A stretch of 60,827 nucleotides of DNA from JBCDAP01 sp038747915. Lineage in GTDB: Bacteria; Planctomycetota; Phycisphaerae; Phycisphaerales; UBA1924. The position numbers and the translations under genes were made by a program. A model generated the notes under the pieces. It ran no database searches, was not told the origin of the DNA, and was given only the letters and a program-made list of their open reading frames with translations. The stretch spans positions 1 through 60,827 of the forward strand of contig JBCDJJ010000012.1 of the NCBI GenBank assembly GCA_038747915.1. Direction: 5' to 3'. Positions 25,711 through 35,072 of this stretch are shown in pieces; within the stretch, counting starts at the first letter, position 1, and every line of letters begins with the position of its first letter.

Positions 25711-26730
25711 TCACGGGAAGACCGGCCCCTCGCCCTCCTCGTCCTCTTCCTCGCCGGGGCCGCCGCCCGTGTCCGGCGGTGTGGGGATCGTGAACAGCGA
25801 CTGCATGAAGTACGCGTCGAAGTCGCCCTGATCCAGCATCGAGTCGCCGGTGAACTCGGCGGCCGGATTGCCCGCGGCGAGCTCATCGAGGAAACCGCCC
25901 AGGTCGAACGCATCGAGCACGTTGCCGGGGCTTGCGAACTGGGCGATGGCATCGCCATCGAACGTGCGGAAGTCGTAGTCGACTGTGAAGGTGCCGTTGT
26001 ACTCCACCGTGCATGGGCTCACGGTGATCGGGAACCCGGACACGCCGGAGAAGTCGCTCAGCAGGATCTCACCAAACGGGAAGATGTCACCGATGAGGGG
26101 TTCGGTGCCGACAAAGACGGGGAACTCGTCGAGCGTGGGTGTTTGAAAGACCGAGAACGCGCCCGGGTAGCCGGGGATCGGGAACGCATCGGCGAGCACC
26201 GGGTCTGGGCTATCAAACGGACCGGAGAAGGGACACGGCCCTGTAGGCGGTGGGAACGGGCCGCCGGGTCCGCCGGGGCCGCCACCAAGCCCGCCACCAG
26301 GCGGCGTGGGTGGGAGTTCCACCGCGACGACGTAATCGATTCCGCCGAACGGGTAGCTGATCGTTTGTGGCGCGGGTGCGGGGGTCGAGTTCAGCAGCAG
26401 CTCGCCTTCTCCGCCGCCATCATCGAAGGGGATGGCCGGCGCGGAGAAGAGGAAGAACGTGAACCCCTCCACAAACCAGTCGGTCTCGGGAATGGTGACA
26501 TCGCTCGAGTTCGAGATCTGCAGCGTGCCCATGCCGGTCACCGAAAGTGTGAGCGTGACGGCGGTGAGCTGACGCGTGCCACCCTGATCATCGAAGCGGT
26601 TCAGTGTGAGCTGCGGGAACTCGAACGTGCTCGACGAGATGAGGAACGTGTCGGACGTGGTCTCTTGCTGAGCCTGGAGGGCGCCCGCAGCGAGCACGAT
26701 CGCGGCGGCGGCACGGGAGAGACGATTCAT
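25711..26730 (-). CDS. Secreted protein, choice-of-anchor E-like domain with dockerin-like C-terminal segment
   Basis: The ATG at 26730 has AAAGGGGTT upstream and gives 339 residues. A signal peptide ends near GALQAQ. Residues 25-220 include LTAVTLTLSVTGMGTLQISN, which resembles the choice-of-anchor E beta-sandwich of surface proteins. A Pro/Gly-rich loop interrupts it at about residues 142-165. Near the C-terminus AEFTGDSMLDQGDFDAYFMQ looks like half of a dockerin. The tail is acidic (GEEEDEEGEGP). It has no enzymatic motif. The pseudopilin gene lies about 105 bases downstream on the same strand, so the two may be co-expressed. Confidence 0.68.
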   Translation of the reverse strand: MNRLSRAAAAIVLAAGALQAQQETTSDTFLISSSTFEFPQLTLNRFDDQGGTRQLTAVTLTLSVTGMGTLQISNSSDVTIPETDWFVEGFTFFLFSAPAIPFDDGGGEGELLLNSTPAPAPQTISYPFGGIDYVVAVELPPTPPGGGLGGGPGGPGGPFPPPTGPCPFSGPFDSPDPVLADAFPIPGYPGAFSVFQTPTLDEFPVFVGTEPLIGDIFPFGEILLSDFSGVSGFPITVSPCTVEYNGTFTVDYDFRTFDGDAIAQFASPGNVLDAFDLGGFLDELAAGNPAAEFTGDSMLDQGDFDAYFMQSLFTIPTPPDTGGGPGEEEDEEGEGPVFP

Positions 26731-26912
26731 CGGTGGAACCCCTTTCAACCAAGAGAGCCGGCCTCGTCGCCCCAACGACCCACGTAGTACCGGCCTCATT
26801 TTCAGAACACTATCGGCACTCGGACAACTGACAAGATTTCTCTAGAGATTTTTTTACAGATTTCCGTAGGAGATCGAGACATGAGACTGTGCCGCGGTAC
26901 ACTCGGAGTGGC

Positions 26913-28190
26913 ATGACGCAGACCACTGCGAGTTCAACGGTTAGGGCTGTCGGCGGGGTGCCGACCGAGCCGGTGCGGTTCCACGAGCAGGCGTCTCAGC
27001 ATCTCCGGGCGACCCAGGCCGCCATCACCGATCTCCTGGCGGGCATCGGCCTCGGCGGCGCTCGGCCGGCGGAGGTCGGGCGCCTTCTCGGTGTCGACAA
27101 GACCCTCGCGTGGAAGATCTCTCGGTTCATCGATAATGCCGACCCGATCCAGGCTGCCAAGCACATGCCGGGTGCGAACGGGGTCGAGATCTTCTTTCGG
27201 GCGGTCGAGTCGAAGGGTGTGCAGTCGCCGCGTGTGGATGATGCGCGGGCGGCGGATCGCCGCTTGCGGGAGTTCGTCCAAAAGCAGGCGGGCGACCGGC
27301 GGTCGTTCGAAGCGATGCTCGGTGGCGGCGGGCTGGATGAGAAGGTGGAGTACGACGAGCGGCGGGCGTACTTCCGGGCCGGGTCGGCGATCTGGGGTGT
27401 GCGTGCCCGTGTGCAGTTTCTGATGCTCGCGCTGCGGCCAGCGGAGCCTGACAACGGCAAGCTCGACGTGGCGCAGATCGGTGGGTTGGTTGATTTCGAG
27501 CGGCTTCGGCCGGATATCCCGTGGATCTTTCGGCGGCTGCACGCGGCGTCCGATGGCGGGAGCAATCGATACCCGGTGGAGCGCGAACCGCTCGACCCAG
27601 CCGGGGCGAGCGACCGAGCCACGGCACTCGTGCCGGAGTTCTGCTCCGAGCCGATGCCCCGCGTCCGCCAGTTCGATGGCGACGACGGCATGATCTACGA
27701 CGAGATCGCGCCCGGCCCCGTCGGGCGCGAGGGTGCGGTGACGTGTGTGGCTGGCGAGATCTATCGGTCCGCGGTGCCGTACCGGTACGCCGAGGACAAC
27801 CAGGAGGCTCGGTACCTGCTGTCGGTGCGCACACCTGTGGAGTTCGTGCGCATGGATCTGCTGCTCCACCGGAGTTTGACGCATTGGAGCGGCGCGCAGC
27901 AGGGGGTTGCTGGGCTGCTCGAGGCACGGCCGAGCGCGAGCAGCATGAGCCGTTTCGCGAACATCGACTTTGCGCGTGCGATCGAGCTCGGGTCGCCGCC
28001 GATGGTGCACTCGCCGAAGTTCGCGGAGTACCCCGAGATCGTCGTGGGCGCGCTCGAGCGTGCGGGGTGGGGGTCGGTGGACGACTTCGTGGGCTACCGG
28101 GCCGAGTGCGACTTCCCCGCGCCGCCGTGCAATCTGGTGCTGCGGTTCGATATCGAGCGGTCGTTCGCCGCCGGCACCAGCATGGGCTGA
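26913..28190 (+). CDS. Unrecognised protein with N-terminal helix-turn-helix
   Basis: I do not recognise this 425-residue protein. The ATG at 26913 is preceded by CGGAG five bases upstream. Residues about 45-75 (ARPAEVGRLLGVDKTLAWKI) look like a helix-turn-helix. The rest is a mixed alpha/beta region with many charged residues and no signal peptide or membrane segment, so it is cytoplasmic. Motifs that may be useful for searching are FDGDDGMIYDEIAPGP and LLLHRSLTHWSG. Codon use matches the neighbours. It is a single gene, divergent from the choice-of-anchor gene, with a 741-base region after it. A DNA-binding or regulatory role is possible from the HTH only. Confidence 0.7.
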   Translation: MTQTTASSTVRAVGGVPTEPVRFHEQASQHLRATQAAITDLLAGIGLGGARPAEVGRLLGVDKTLAWKISRFIDNADPIQAAKHMPGANGVEIFFRAVESKGVQSPRVDDARAADRRLREFVQKQAGDRRSFEAMLGGGGLDEKVEYDERRAYFRAGSAIWGVRARVQFLMLALRPAEPDNGKLDVAQIGGLVDFERLRPDIPWIFRRLHAASDGGSNRYPVEREPLDPAGASDRATALVPEFCSEPMPRVRQFDGDDGMIYDEIAPGPVGREGAVTCVAGEIYRSAVPYRYAEDNQEARYLLSVRTPVEFVRMDLLLHRSLTHWSGAQQGVAGLLEARPSASSMSRFANIDFARAIELGSPPMVHSPKFAEYPEIVVGALERAGWGSVDDFVGYRAECDFPAPPCNLVLRFDIERSFAAGTSMG

Positions 28191-28931
28191 GCTGGGGCGC
28201 GGGCAGGCGGTACGTCCGATGTCTGCGAGCTTGGACAGTCACTCTGGTAGGCGAAGCTGGCCGTTGGCACATACAAGCACGTCTCGTAGAGCCCGTTCCG
28301 GGCTGCTCGTTCTCGGTGCATGCCGTCCGTGCTCGATGCCTCTTTGATCTTTCACCGGGCCCGTGTTCGTTGAACGGGTGTCGATCGCGGTCGTTCTTCG
28401 GATTGCCCGGCCTGCCTGTAGCCAAAGGGGAAGTGAACGGACCGAAGCGGTTGCTCATGCGTGCAGCGGTGGTAGTCGGTTCATCTGCACAGTTCGACCT
28501 GCTTGTGGTGCGCTCGCTGGTGGGACAGTGTAGGAGGGTAGATGTGCGCGGCTCACCTGAGCACGGATCGATCGTGCTCAACGAGTGATGTAAGTAGTTC
28601 AGCAGCCGACAGATACCGGTGAGCACGCAGGATGAGCACATCAAGTGCGGCTCGGTTCACTGTGTATCCAAGGGACGGTGAAGGGTGGCTCGCGCTCATG
28701 ATCTTGCAGGGGTTGCGAATCAGAAAAAAATCTCGGATGGCGATTCTACGTATTGAAATGCAGGGATTCGTCTAGTAATTTACTAGCCCAAACCGGGCCT
28801 TTAGCCACTCTTCCCGGTGAGCAGGAGGACAATTGCAAAGACAAGTCGTCTTTGTTCAGTAGCACTGCGTGATCTGCGTTCAGTAATTTTATAATATTAA
28901 CGATATTTTCAAGAAATAGTTTGGACTAAAT
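28191..28931. other. Long intergenic region with AT-rich promoter and stem-loops
   Basis: No credible gene is seen; the open frames here lack codon bias. AGCCCG (28290-28295) and CGGGCT (28299-28304) form a small hairpin. From 28700 the DNA becomes AT-rich. CTAGT/ACTAG (28772-28786), GCCC/GGGC (28786-28798) and CAAAGAC/GTCTTTG (28836-28854) form consecutive stem-loops. GTTCAGTA occurs twice (28854-28861, 28878-28885). TATAAT at 28890-28895 is a likely -10 for the gene at 28932. Confidence 0.6.
28890..28895 (+). promoter_or_regulatory. -10 hexamer TATAAT
   Basis: This is a perfect TATAAT, 37 bases upstream of the start of the von Willebrand A protein gene, in the most AT-rich stretch of the window. 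No good -35 lies 17 bases upstream; two GTTCAGTA repeats are there instead and might bind an activator. Confidence 0.5.
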
Positions 28932-31900
28932 ATGAAAAATCATATTTATGATATTGTTTTGGTGACTGTTGTCGCTGTGGTCGTATGTCTCGTGTCATCC
29001 GGGCTCGGGGCTCAGACGCAGGCGTTCAGCAACCTGCACCCAGCGGGCACCATCACGGGCCACGACAGGACAGCGATCTCCGATTCGATCGGCTTTGCGC
29101 CGACGACTGTCACAGATGGTGTTCATATCTATGTTGCCCAGGCGAACGCCGACAGAACCATGGCGATGATTCGTGTCATCGACTCTCAAGATGGCTCCAC
29201 GGTGCGCGAGATCACGGTATCTCAAGCGAGCCCGATGACCGTCACGGAGTGCTATCTCGCTGGCAACGGGCTGTACGTAGGGTATGCCGTCGGCTCCAGC
29301 TCACCGTCTAGATTTGAAGCGTTTGTTGATCTCACCGATGATTCGGTCACGATCACACCTGATCCATTTCCGGTGTCTCAACCTTCTTTCTCATCGTTTT
29401 TCGATGAAGTCTCCGGAACCTGGATTCTTAGGACGTTGGTACCTCTTGACGGGGTGTATCAATACAACCCAGCGACCAAGTCATGGCAATTCCTGGCAAG
29501 CCTCTCGACCTTGCAGGCCGAACTGGACGCGTTGAGGATCAGCCCGTTCGCGGCCGCATATATGGGAGATGGTAATCCGCCTAATCTGGATTATCACTTT
29601 GCAAACGGCAATAGCTGGTTTGCGGTCGGCCCGGCGTGGATTGATGAGCCCACGGGCCCATTCCCATTCACCAATCTTGATCGGTTCGGTGTGGCGATCT
29701 TCAACACGGATGGGACTCTTCGGCGTTTTATCGAGGATGGTGAGCCGAGAACATTTCAGGGCCATGTCACACTCAACCCGGACGGGAGCATTCCGTTTAG
29801 CGGCGGCACAACGAGCGAACTGATAGAGCTGAACGAGGATGAACTCCTCGTCGGCGTCAGATACGTCGTTGCACCGGGCTTGGCGCCGCGTGTCATGCTC
29901 GGGACCAATCTTCTGTTCATTGCCGATATTAACACGGGTGAAGTGACAGCGATTGAGACGCCCATCGATGCACTCAGGGTGATCCCCACATTCATTCCAC
30001 AGTGGGATACATTCTTTGAGTGGGGATTCTTTGGACGGATGCACGTTGTCGGCGATGTGCTGATGGCTCAGGCGTACGTCACTCCCGTGACCGTGTACTC
30101 CTCGACCCAGCAGCTCTTAGGGGGGCGGGTGATCTTGTTCGACCTGCGCACCCAAGAGGTACTCGTTGAATTTGAAGGCATCAACGAACTGACCGGGTGG
30201 CCCATCGGCGGTTTCGGGGATGTGATGCTCACGTACGCCGACTTTACGCCGAGGATCTTTCCCCATGAGCCCGAGGATCCGAGCAGCCTGCGAGCACTCA
30301 AGCTCATCGATTGCGACAACGATCAAATAGTGGACGTGCTCGCGCAGGCCTTGGGTCTCGACTGCGATGGCAACCTCGTGCCGGATACCTGCGAGTCCGA
30401 GGATCTGGACGGCAACGGCATTCCGGACCGATGTGACATCCTTGAGAACCCGCAGATCGATTGCAATGCCAACGGCCTGATCGATACTGTCGAGATCGCT
30501 GCAGGGACAACGGCCGATTGTAATGAAAACGGTCGCCCAGACGAGTGCGATATCTTAGGATTCACAAAGATTGACATCGTCATGGCCATCGATGATTCAG
30601 GATCGATGCAGAATGACATCGAGAGCATTTGCGATCAGTTGAGCACGATCGAGCAGGATTTCATTAGCTTGGGCTACGATGCCTCGATCGACATCTACAC
30701 GATCGACCGCACGCCAGAGAGCCTCCCGGAGGGGACCGTCACCTGCAGCCCAGCCCAGACCGTGGTTGGAACCTTCGGGGCGTCGATCCCGGGCACGGGC
30801 GGGCAGAGCCTCGTCGCGCTGGCCGAGTTGTCGCCCGGTGGACTGAGCATCGAATCCTGGGGAGATGCGACGGCGATCCTCGCGGATCGTTACCCCTGGC
30901 GTCTCGGGGCGGCTCGTATCATCGTGCCGGTATCCGATGAAGGACCCCGTGGCGGCACGAATACCGACGGTGGGTGCGGGAGTGACGATGATGATGCGAT
31001 CACCAACGCCATCACGGTCGTGAACGACGCGAACGCCATCGCGATCCCGATCTTCGTTCGAGGAGGGTGTGGGAGCGCGTTGGCACAAGATCTCGCCGAT
31101 GCCACCCAGCCGATTAACCCGGGCAGCGTGATCGTGGAGGATGACACCTACCTCCCGGCGATGCGCGACATCATCCTCTCCTTCGGGGGAAGCCTCGATG
31201 TTGACGGGAACGGCCGGCCGGATGAGTGCCCATGCACGGGTGATGCCAACGGCAACGGCATCGTAAACGTTGAGGACTTCATCGATGTGCTGCTCAACTT
31301 TGGTGGCCCGGGGCCGTTGGGCGATGCCAATGAAGATGGTGTCGTGAATGTTCAAGACTTCATCGACGTTCTTCTGAACTTCGGTCTGAACTGCAACGCG
31401 CCGATGACCCTCATCAGTCCGACCGATGTGTTTACGCTTTCGTTGGTGTCGACCAAGACCATTGAGAAGGGCGGCACGACCGATGTGCTCACGGTTGTGA
31501 ACGGGACTGTGGCCTCTTCCAGAACGGTACCGTTGCATGTGAACACGATTCGTCGCGATGTTTATGACGAGAGCGATGTGCTGATCGGGCGAGAATCGGC
31601 CTGGTGGCCGCACGACACGTACCTGGCGTTCGATGACACACCGATCGATTCCGCGGGGCAGCCGTTCGTGCTTCAGAGCGCGGTGACCGATCCGCCGTCG
31701 TCCGGCGCAACCGACTATCTATTCGCTTCGGGATTTGTGTTCGGATCTACTCAGGTCGGCTTCACGATTCACCCGTCTACGAACGCAGTCAGCCAGTATG
31801 GGGCGTTCGGAATACAGGAGCTGAATTCTGACCCGGACCCGACGGGGCTGTTCTCGGGGCGTGAAACCGTCTACATCGGACGCATCGCGACACTTGAACC

Positions 31901-32108
31901 AAACACGACACTCACCGGCGATCTGGAGATTTCCTTTGCTGGGGGCACCGGAGTCGTGGTTCCAGTGGGGCCGTTCGATGCTCAGAACCGTGGTGTTCAA
32001 GCTGCCATCATCTCGTCTCCCGCCCTACTTGGAGATGAGGTGACCATTGGAACGGTTCATGATGTGTATGTGATCGGTGCTACGTTCTTTGGGATCCCGA
32101 TCGACTGA
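28932..32108 (+). CDS. Secreted von Willebrand factor A protein with TSP3-like calcium repeats and dockerin
   Basis: The 1058-residue protein has a signal peptide ending near SGLGAQ (residue 28). Residues 30-450 are beta-rich, probably a propeller. Residues about 460-545 hold thrombospondin-type-3-like repeats (DCDGNLVPDTCESEDLDGNG and similar). A von Willebrand A domain begins at about 548; its metal site is DDSGSM (Asp554, Ser556, Ser558). It is followed by DVDGNGRPDEC and a full two-loop dockerin (GDANGNGIVNVEDF and GDANEDGVVNVQDF, about 770-822). A last domain of about 230 residues closes it. GC is lower and codon use softer than in its neighbours, which suggests transfer or different constraint. 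A terminator follows. Confidence 0.85.
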   Translation: MKNHIYDIVLVTVVAVVVCLVSSGLGAQTQAFSNLHPAGTITGHDRTAISDSIGFAPTTVTDGVHIYVAQANADRTMAMIRVIDSQDGSTVREITVSQASPMTVTECYLAGNGLYVGYAVGSSSPSRFEAFVDLTDDSVTITPDPFPVSQPSFSSFFDEVSGTWILRTLVPLDGVYQYNPATKSWQFLASLSTLQAELDALRISPFAAAYMGDGNPPNLDYHFANGNSWFAVGPAWIDEPTGPFPFTNLDRFGVAIFNTDGTLRRFIEDGEPRTFQGHVTLNPDGSIPFSGGTTSELIELNEDELLVGVRYVVAPGLAPRVMLGTNLLFIADINTGEVTAIETPIDALRVIPTFIPQWDTFFEWGFFGRMHVVGDVLMAQAYVTPVTVYSSTQQLLGGRVILFDLRTQEVLVEFEGINELTGWPIGGFGDVMLTYADFTPRIFPHEPEDPSSLRALKLIDCDNDQIVDVLAQALGLDCDGNLVPDTCESEDLDGNGIPDRCDILENPQIDCNANGLIDTVEIAAGTTADCNENGRPDECDILGFTKIDIVMAIDDSGSMQNDIESICDQLSTIEQDFISLGYDASIDIYTIDRTPESLPEGTVTCSPAQTVVGTFGASIPGTGGQSLVALAELSPGGLSIESWGDATAILADRYPWRLGAARIIVPVSDEGPRGGTNTDGGCGSDDDDAITNAITVVNDANAIAIPIFVRGGCGSALAQDLADATQPINPGSVIVEDDTYLPAMRDIILSFGGSLDVDGNGRPDECPCTGDANGNGIVNVEDFIDVLLNFGGPGPLGDANEDGVVNVQDFIDVLLNFGLNCNAPMTLISPTDVFTLSLVSTKTIEKGGTTDVLTVVNGTVASSRTVPLHVNTIRRDVYDESDVLIGRESAWWPHDTYLAFDDTPIDSAGQPFVLQSAVTDPPSSGATDYLFASGFVFGSTQVGFTIHPSTNAVSQYGAFGIQELNSDPDPTGLFSGRETVYIGRIATLEPNTTLTGDLEISFAGGTGVVVPVGPFDAQNRGVQAAIISSPALLGDEVTIGTVHDVYVIGATFFGIPID

Positions 32109-32141
32109 TCAGTCGCAGGCATGTGTTCCTGAGTCGTTGAT

Positions 32142-32180
32142 CTCCCACGGAAGCGATCGCGCTGACGTGGGAGTTTTTTT
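32142..32180 (+). terminator. Rho-independent terminator
   Basis: CTCCCACG (32142-32149) and CGTGGGAG (32166-32173) form an 8-base stem, followed by seven T residues. It lies 33 bases after the stop of the von Willebrand A protein gene. Confidence 0.92.
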
Positions 32181-32376
32181 GACATACCGCCGGCCGAGCG
32201 AGATATCCCGAGAAGAACACGATTCGGTACAAAGAGGCGGCCGTGACGCCACCGAGTACGTACTCCGGTGGCACAGCGCGGTAAGGGCGGTGCGCGACAT
32301 GGCCGATCTGCGCGGATTGAAAGGAGACGATCGCCAACAGAAGCCGGATCGGTGCCACTCCTTCGCCGGCAGCACA

Positions 32377-33270
32377 CTATCGGAGGTCTGTGTCGGTTGA
32401 TACCGGCTCCGGTGCGCGGGTACTGACCCGAAAGTCCTTGTACCGCGATGCGCGCGTGTACATGTGCCGGAGGCCGACTCGACCTTCGGTGATGTCTGGG
32501 AAGGTGTCGGTCTTCCATGCGAACAGCTGCTCGTCTGTCGGGTTGCGCACGTGCATGAAGAGGTCGTTCGCTGATTTTACGACCGTGATGCGGTGCGGCA
32601 CGCCGGGTTCGAACAGGCCGGTGTCCCAGGTGTCGGGTTCGAGGGCCGTGCCCCGCAGCCCGCGGCCGAGGTCCGGCATGTACCGCCGCGCGCGCACGTA
32701 GTCGGGCTGGTCATCATCGGTGAGTCCGAACGCGGCGTAGCTGATGTGGTACGTGTTGACATTCCGGAAGTACAGCCGCATCGCGGGGACGCGACGCAGG
32801 TGCGCCCAATCGAGAAGATCCTCGGTGTAGGGATCGTTGCCGGTGCCGGTCGCCAGGACATAGATGATGTTGACCGCCTTCGTGGCGTCGTCGAGGCGGG
32901 TGTACTCGTACTCGATCTTGATGTCTCCCGCGAAGCTCTGGTTGGTCCAGAGCACCGCGTGGCTCGCGTCTTCGCCGAAGATCGGGCCCGCGCGAAGGGC
33001 CATTCCGGCCTCGTCGTTGGAGACCCGGGCTTTGTCGCCGTCGAGGAACCAGTGCTGCCGCCAGTCGGTGGTGCCGTCATCGAAGAACACTTCGTTCCAT
33101 CCGGTGGCGGCCGAGATGCTGTCGAATCGGCTCTGATCATCGGAGATCGGCGTTTCTGTTGGATGTCGGTGAGAGCCAGCGTCGTGCTCTGGCTGGCTGC
33201 AGGCGGTGAGCTGAGTGACCGATGCGGCGAGTGAGACCGTGAGCAGTGTCACATGCGTTCGCTGAGACAT
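32377..33270 (-). CDS. DUF1961 family lipoprotein (YesU-like)
   Basis: The ATG at 33270 lies about ten bases after AGAAGG and gives 297 residues. A lipoprotein signal ends at TQLTAC. The body shows the DUF1961 pattern: DIKIEYEYTRLDD, MRLYFRNVNTYHISYAAFG, VRARRYMPDLGRGL and GRVGLRHMYTRASRYKDF. The family, which includes Bacillus YesU of a rhamnogalacturonan operon, has a concanavalin-like fold and is found in polysaccharide lyase clusters; its exact activity is not settled in my knowledge. Here it is the last gene of a minus-strand run with a sulfatase and a PL6 lyase. It would sit in a membrane facing the periplasm and may bind or trim oligosaccharides. Confidence 0.85.
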   Translation of the reverse strand: MSQRTHVTLLTVSLAASVTQLTACSQPEHDAGSHRHPTETPISDDQSRFDSISAATGWNEVFFDDGTTDWRQHWFLDGDKARVSNDEAGMALRAGPIFGEDASHAVLWTNQSFAGDIKIEYEYTRLDDATKAVNIIYVLATGTGNDPYTEDLLDWAHLRRVPAMRLYFRNVNTYHISYAAFGLTDDDQPDYVRARRYMPDLGRGLRGTALEPDTWDTGLFEPGVPHRITVVKSANDLFMHVRNPTDEQLFAWKTDTFPDITEGRVGLRHMYTRASRYKDFRVSTRAPEPVSTDTDLR

Positions 33271-33436
33271 GATCATCATCCTTCTTGTACTGCTCCGTGG
33301 GGCGCGGTTCTGTGCAGCGTTTGTTGCTCGGCTGCTACATCGCGACATATGGACTCTTGCTGCTCGAGGCCACCTCCAACTCCGAAATACTCTCGGCGGA
33401 CCTGATGAGCCCACCGGACGCTGACTCTCGTGAATG

Positions 33437-35008
33437 TCACTGCCGGGTGCTGTGGCCACCGTGTGCATCATCGGCGCCGATGAATTTGCCCTCGTGCAGC
33501 AACCCCCGAAGTCGCTCGATCTCTGATGCATACCTCGGGTCTTCTGCGACGCTGCGTCTCTCGTGTGGATCGTGCTCGTAGTCGTAGAGTTCGACAGCGA
33601 CGATCGGTCCGGTTCCCGGGCCGGTGATTCCGTGGGCGTCGCGCCACTCGATGTATCGATAACGACGGTCACGGACCGCGTAACCGGTGACCCGAACGCC
33701 CCGACCGGCGCTGCGCCTGTACTGACTGACCGCGATCGGCTTCACATCGTGCGACACGTCTTCCATGGCTGGACGCAGGCTCACGCCGTGCAGGTTGTCG
33801 GGTGTTTTGATGCCGGCGAGATCGCACAACGTTGGGAACACATCGACAAACTCCACGGGACCATCGTGAGGCTCCGCGTTTGCGCCGACATCGGGAGATA
33901 CGAAGACCAGCGGTACACGCGTCGCCATCTCGTAGTTCGTGTGCTTGCAGAACATGCCGTGGTCGCCAAGGTGGAATCCGTGATCACCCCACAGCACGAT
34001 GATGGTGTCGTCGACCTCGTCGGAGGCTTCGAGGGCGTCCAGCAGTCGTCCAACCTGCGCATCGATGTACGACACGCACGCGTAGTACCCGTGTGTGAGC
34101 CGCAGCCGATCATCTTCGGGGATCGGCACGCCCTTCGGTGGGACGTCGGTGTAGTTGTTGCGGAGTTCCGACGAGTCCTGGAACGCGAAGCTCGGCGCGC
34201 CGTTCGGGAGTTTTGTCGAGACGGGTCGTTCAAACTGATCGCGCTGGTAGAGATCCCAGTATCGCGACGGTGCATTGAACGGGAGGTGCGGCTTGCGGAA
34301 GCCGATAGCGATAAAGAATGGCTCGTCGGCGGGCGCCAGCTCCTCGATCATCTCGATACCGCGCGTCGCGATCGCCCCGTCGTCGTATGCCTCGTCGGGA
34401 ACATCGGCTTTGTCGGTCGAAGGGCGTACGCCGACCACTTGCAGTTGGATTTCCTTGGATCCTCTCACACCGGCCTCTCTGGCGAGCGGCTTCTTCTCGA
34501 GCACCAGCGCCACGTGGTCCGGATCGCGGTAGCTAAACGACTCGTCGGCCGGCGATGACACGCTGCCCTCGAAGGGGATCGACCACGATACTTCGTCGAA
34601 CATGCGATCGGTGCTGCGCACATCGAAGATCTTGCCGACTCCCGCTGTGGTGTAGCCGAATGACCGCATGTGCTGCGGCAACGTGACCGCGCCCGGGATG
34701 TGGTCGCGGAACTTCGTCGCGAGGTCCCACACGCGCGTCGTGTCGGGGCGCAGACCGGTCAGCAGGCTGACGCGGGAGGGGGCGCACACCGCCTGCTGGC
34801 AGTGCGCGTTGGCGAAGATCGTCCCGCGTGCCGCGAGGCGGTCGATGTTGGGTGTGATCGCGTGCGGGTCGCCGTAGCAGCCCAGGGCGGGGCGAAGATC
34901 ATCGATCGCAATGAAGAGGATGTTCTTCGGATCATCGCCAGCGGCGTGAGGCGCGATGAGCATCGCGCACGCGCTCGCGGTCCGGATCGCTCGTTTCCTG
35001 AGACTCAC
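33437..35008 (-). CDS. Sulfatase, iduronate-2-sulfatase-like (S1 family)
   Basis: The 523-residue protein starts at a GTG seven bases after AAGGAG and has a signal peptide ending near HAAGDD. NILFIAIDDLRPALGCYGD gives the two metal-binding Asp residues. VCAPSRVSLLTG carries the Cys (Cys75) that is converted to formylglycine by a sulfatase-maturing enzyme. LWGDHGFHLGDHGMFCKHTN is typical of the iduronate-2-sulfatase-like S1 subgroup. It would remove sulfate esters from a uronate-containing polysaccharide, outside the cytoplasm. It lies 64 bases after the PL6 gene in the same direction, so the two probably act on the same substrate. No maturase gene is present in the window. Confidence 0.93.
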   Translation of the reverse strand: MSLRKRAIRTASACAMLIAPHAAGDDPKNILFIAIDDLRPALGCYGDPHAITPNIDRLAARGTIFANAHCQQAVCAPSRVSLLTGLRPDTTRVWDLATKFRDHIPGAVTLPQHMRSFGYTTAGVGKIFDVRSTDRMFDEVSWSIPFEGSVSSPADESFSYRDPDHVALVLEKKPLAREAGVRGSKEIQLQVVGVRPSTDKADVPDEAYDDGAIATRGIEMIEELAPADEPFFIAIGFRKPHLPFNAPSRYWDLYQRDQFERPVSTKLPNGAPSFAFQDSSELRNNYTDVPPKGVPIPEDDRLRLTHGYYACVSYIDAQVGRLLDALEASDEVDDTIIVLWGDHGFHLGDHGMFCKHTNYEMATRVPLVFVSPDVGANAEPHDGPVEFVDVFPTLCDLAGIKTPDNLHGVSLRPAMEDVSHDVKPIAVSQYRRSAGRGVRVTGYAVRDRRYRYIEWRDAHGITGPGTGPIVAVELYDYEHDPHERRSVAEDPRYASEIERLRGLLHEGKFIGADDAHGGHSTRQ

Positions 35009-35072
35009 TCCGTGGCTCCTTTATGTTCATCACTCTCTCGGCCAATCAAGCCATGGGGTGAAGTTGCGACGG

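Noticed and set aside
26843..26860. Terminator near TCTCTAGAGA followed by T7
   Set aside because: The palindrome leaves no loop for a stable RNA hairpin and no gene end lies at a suitable distance.
28772..28862. A c-di-GMP or other known riboswitch
   Set aside because: The stems and the AAACC loop are suggestive, but the conserved tetraloop-receptor and core bases of the known classes are missing, and the -10 lies downstream of the stems.
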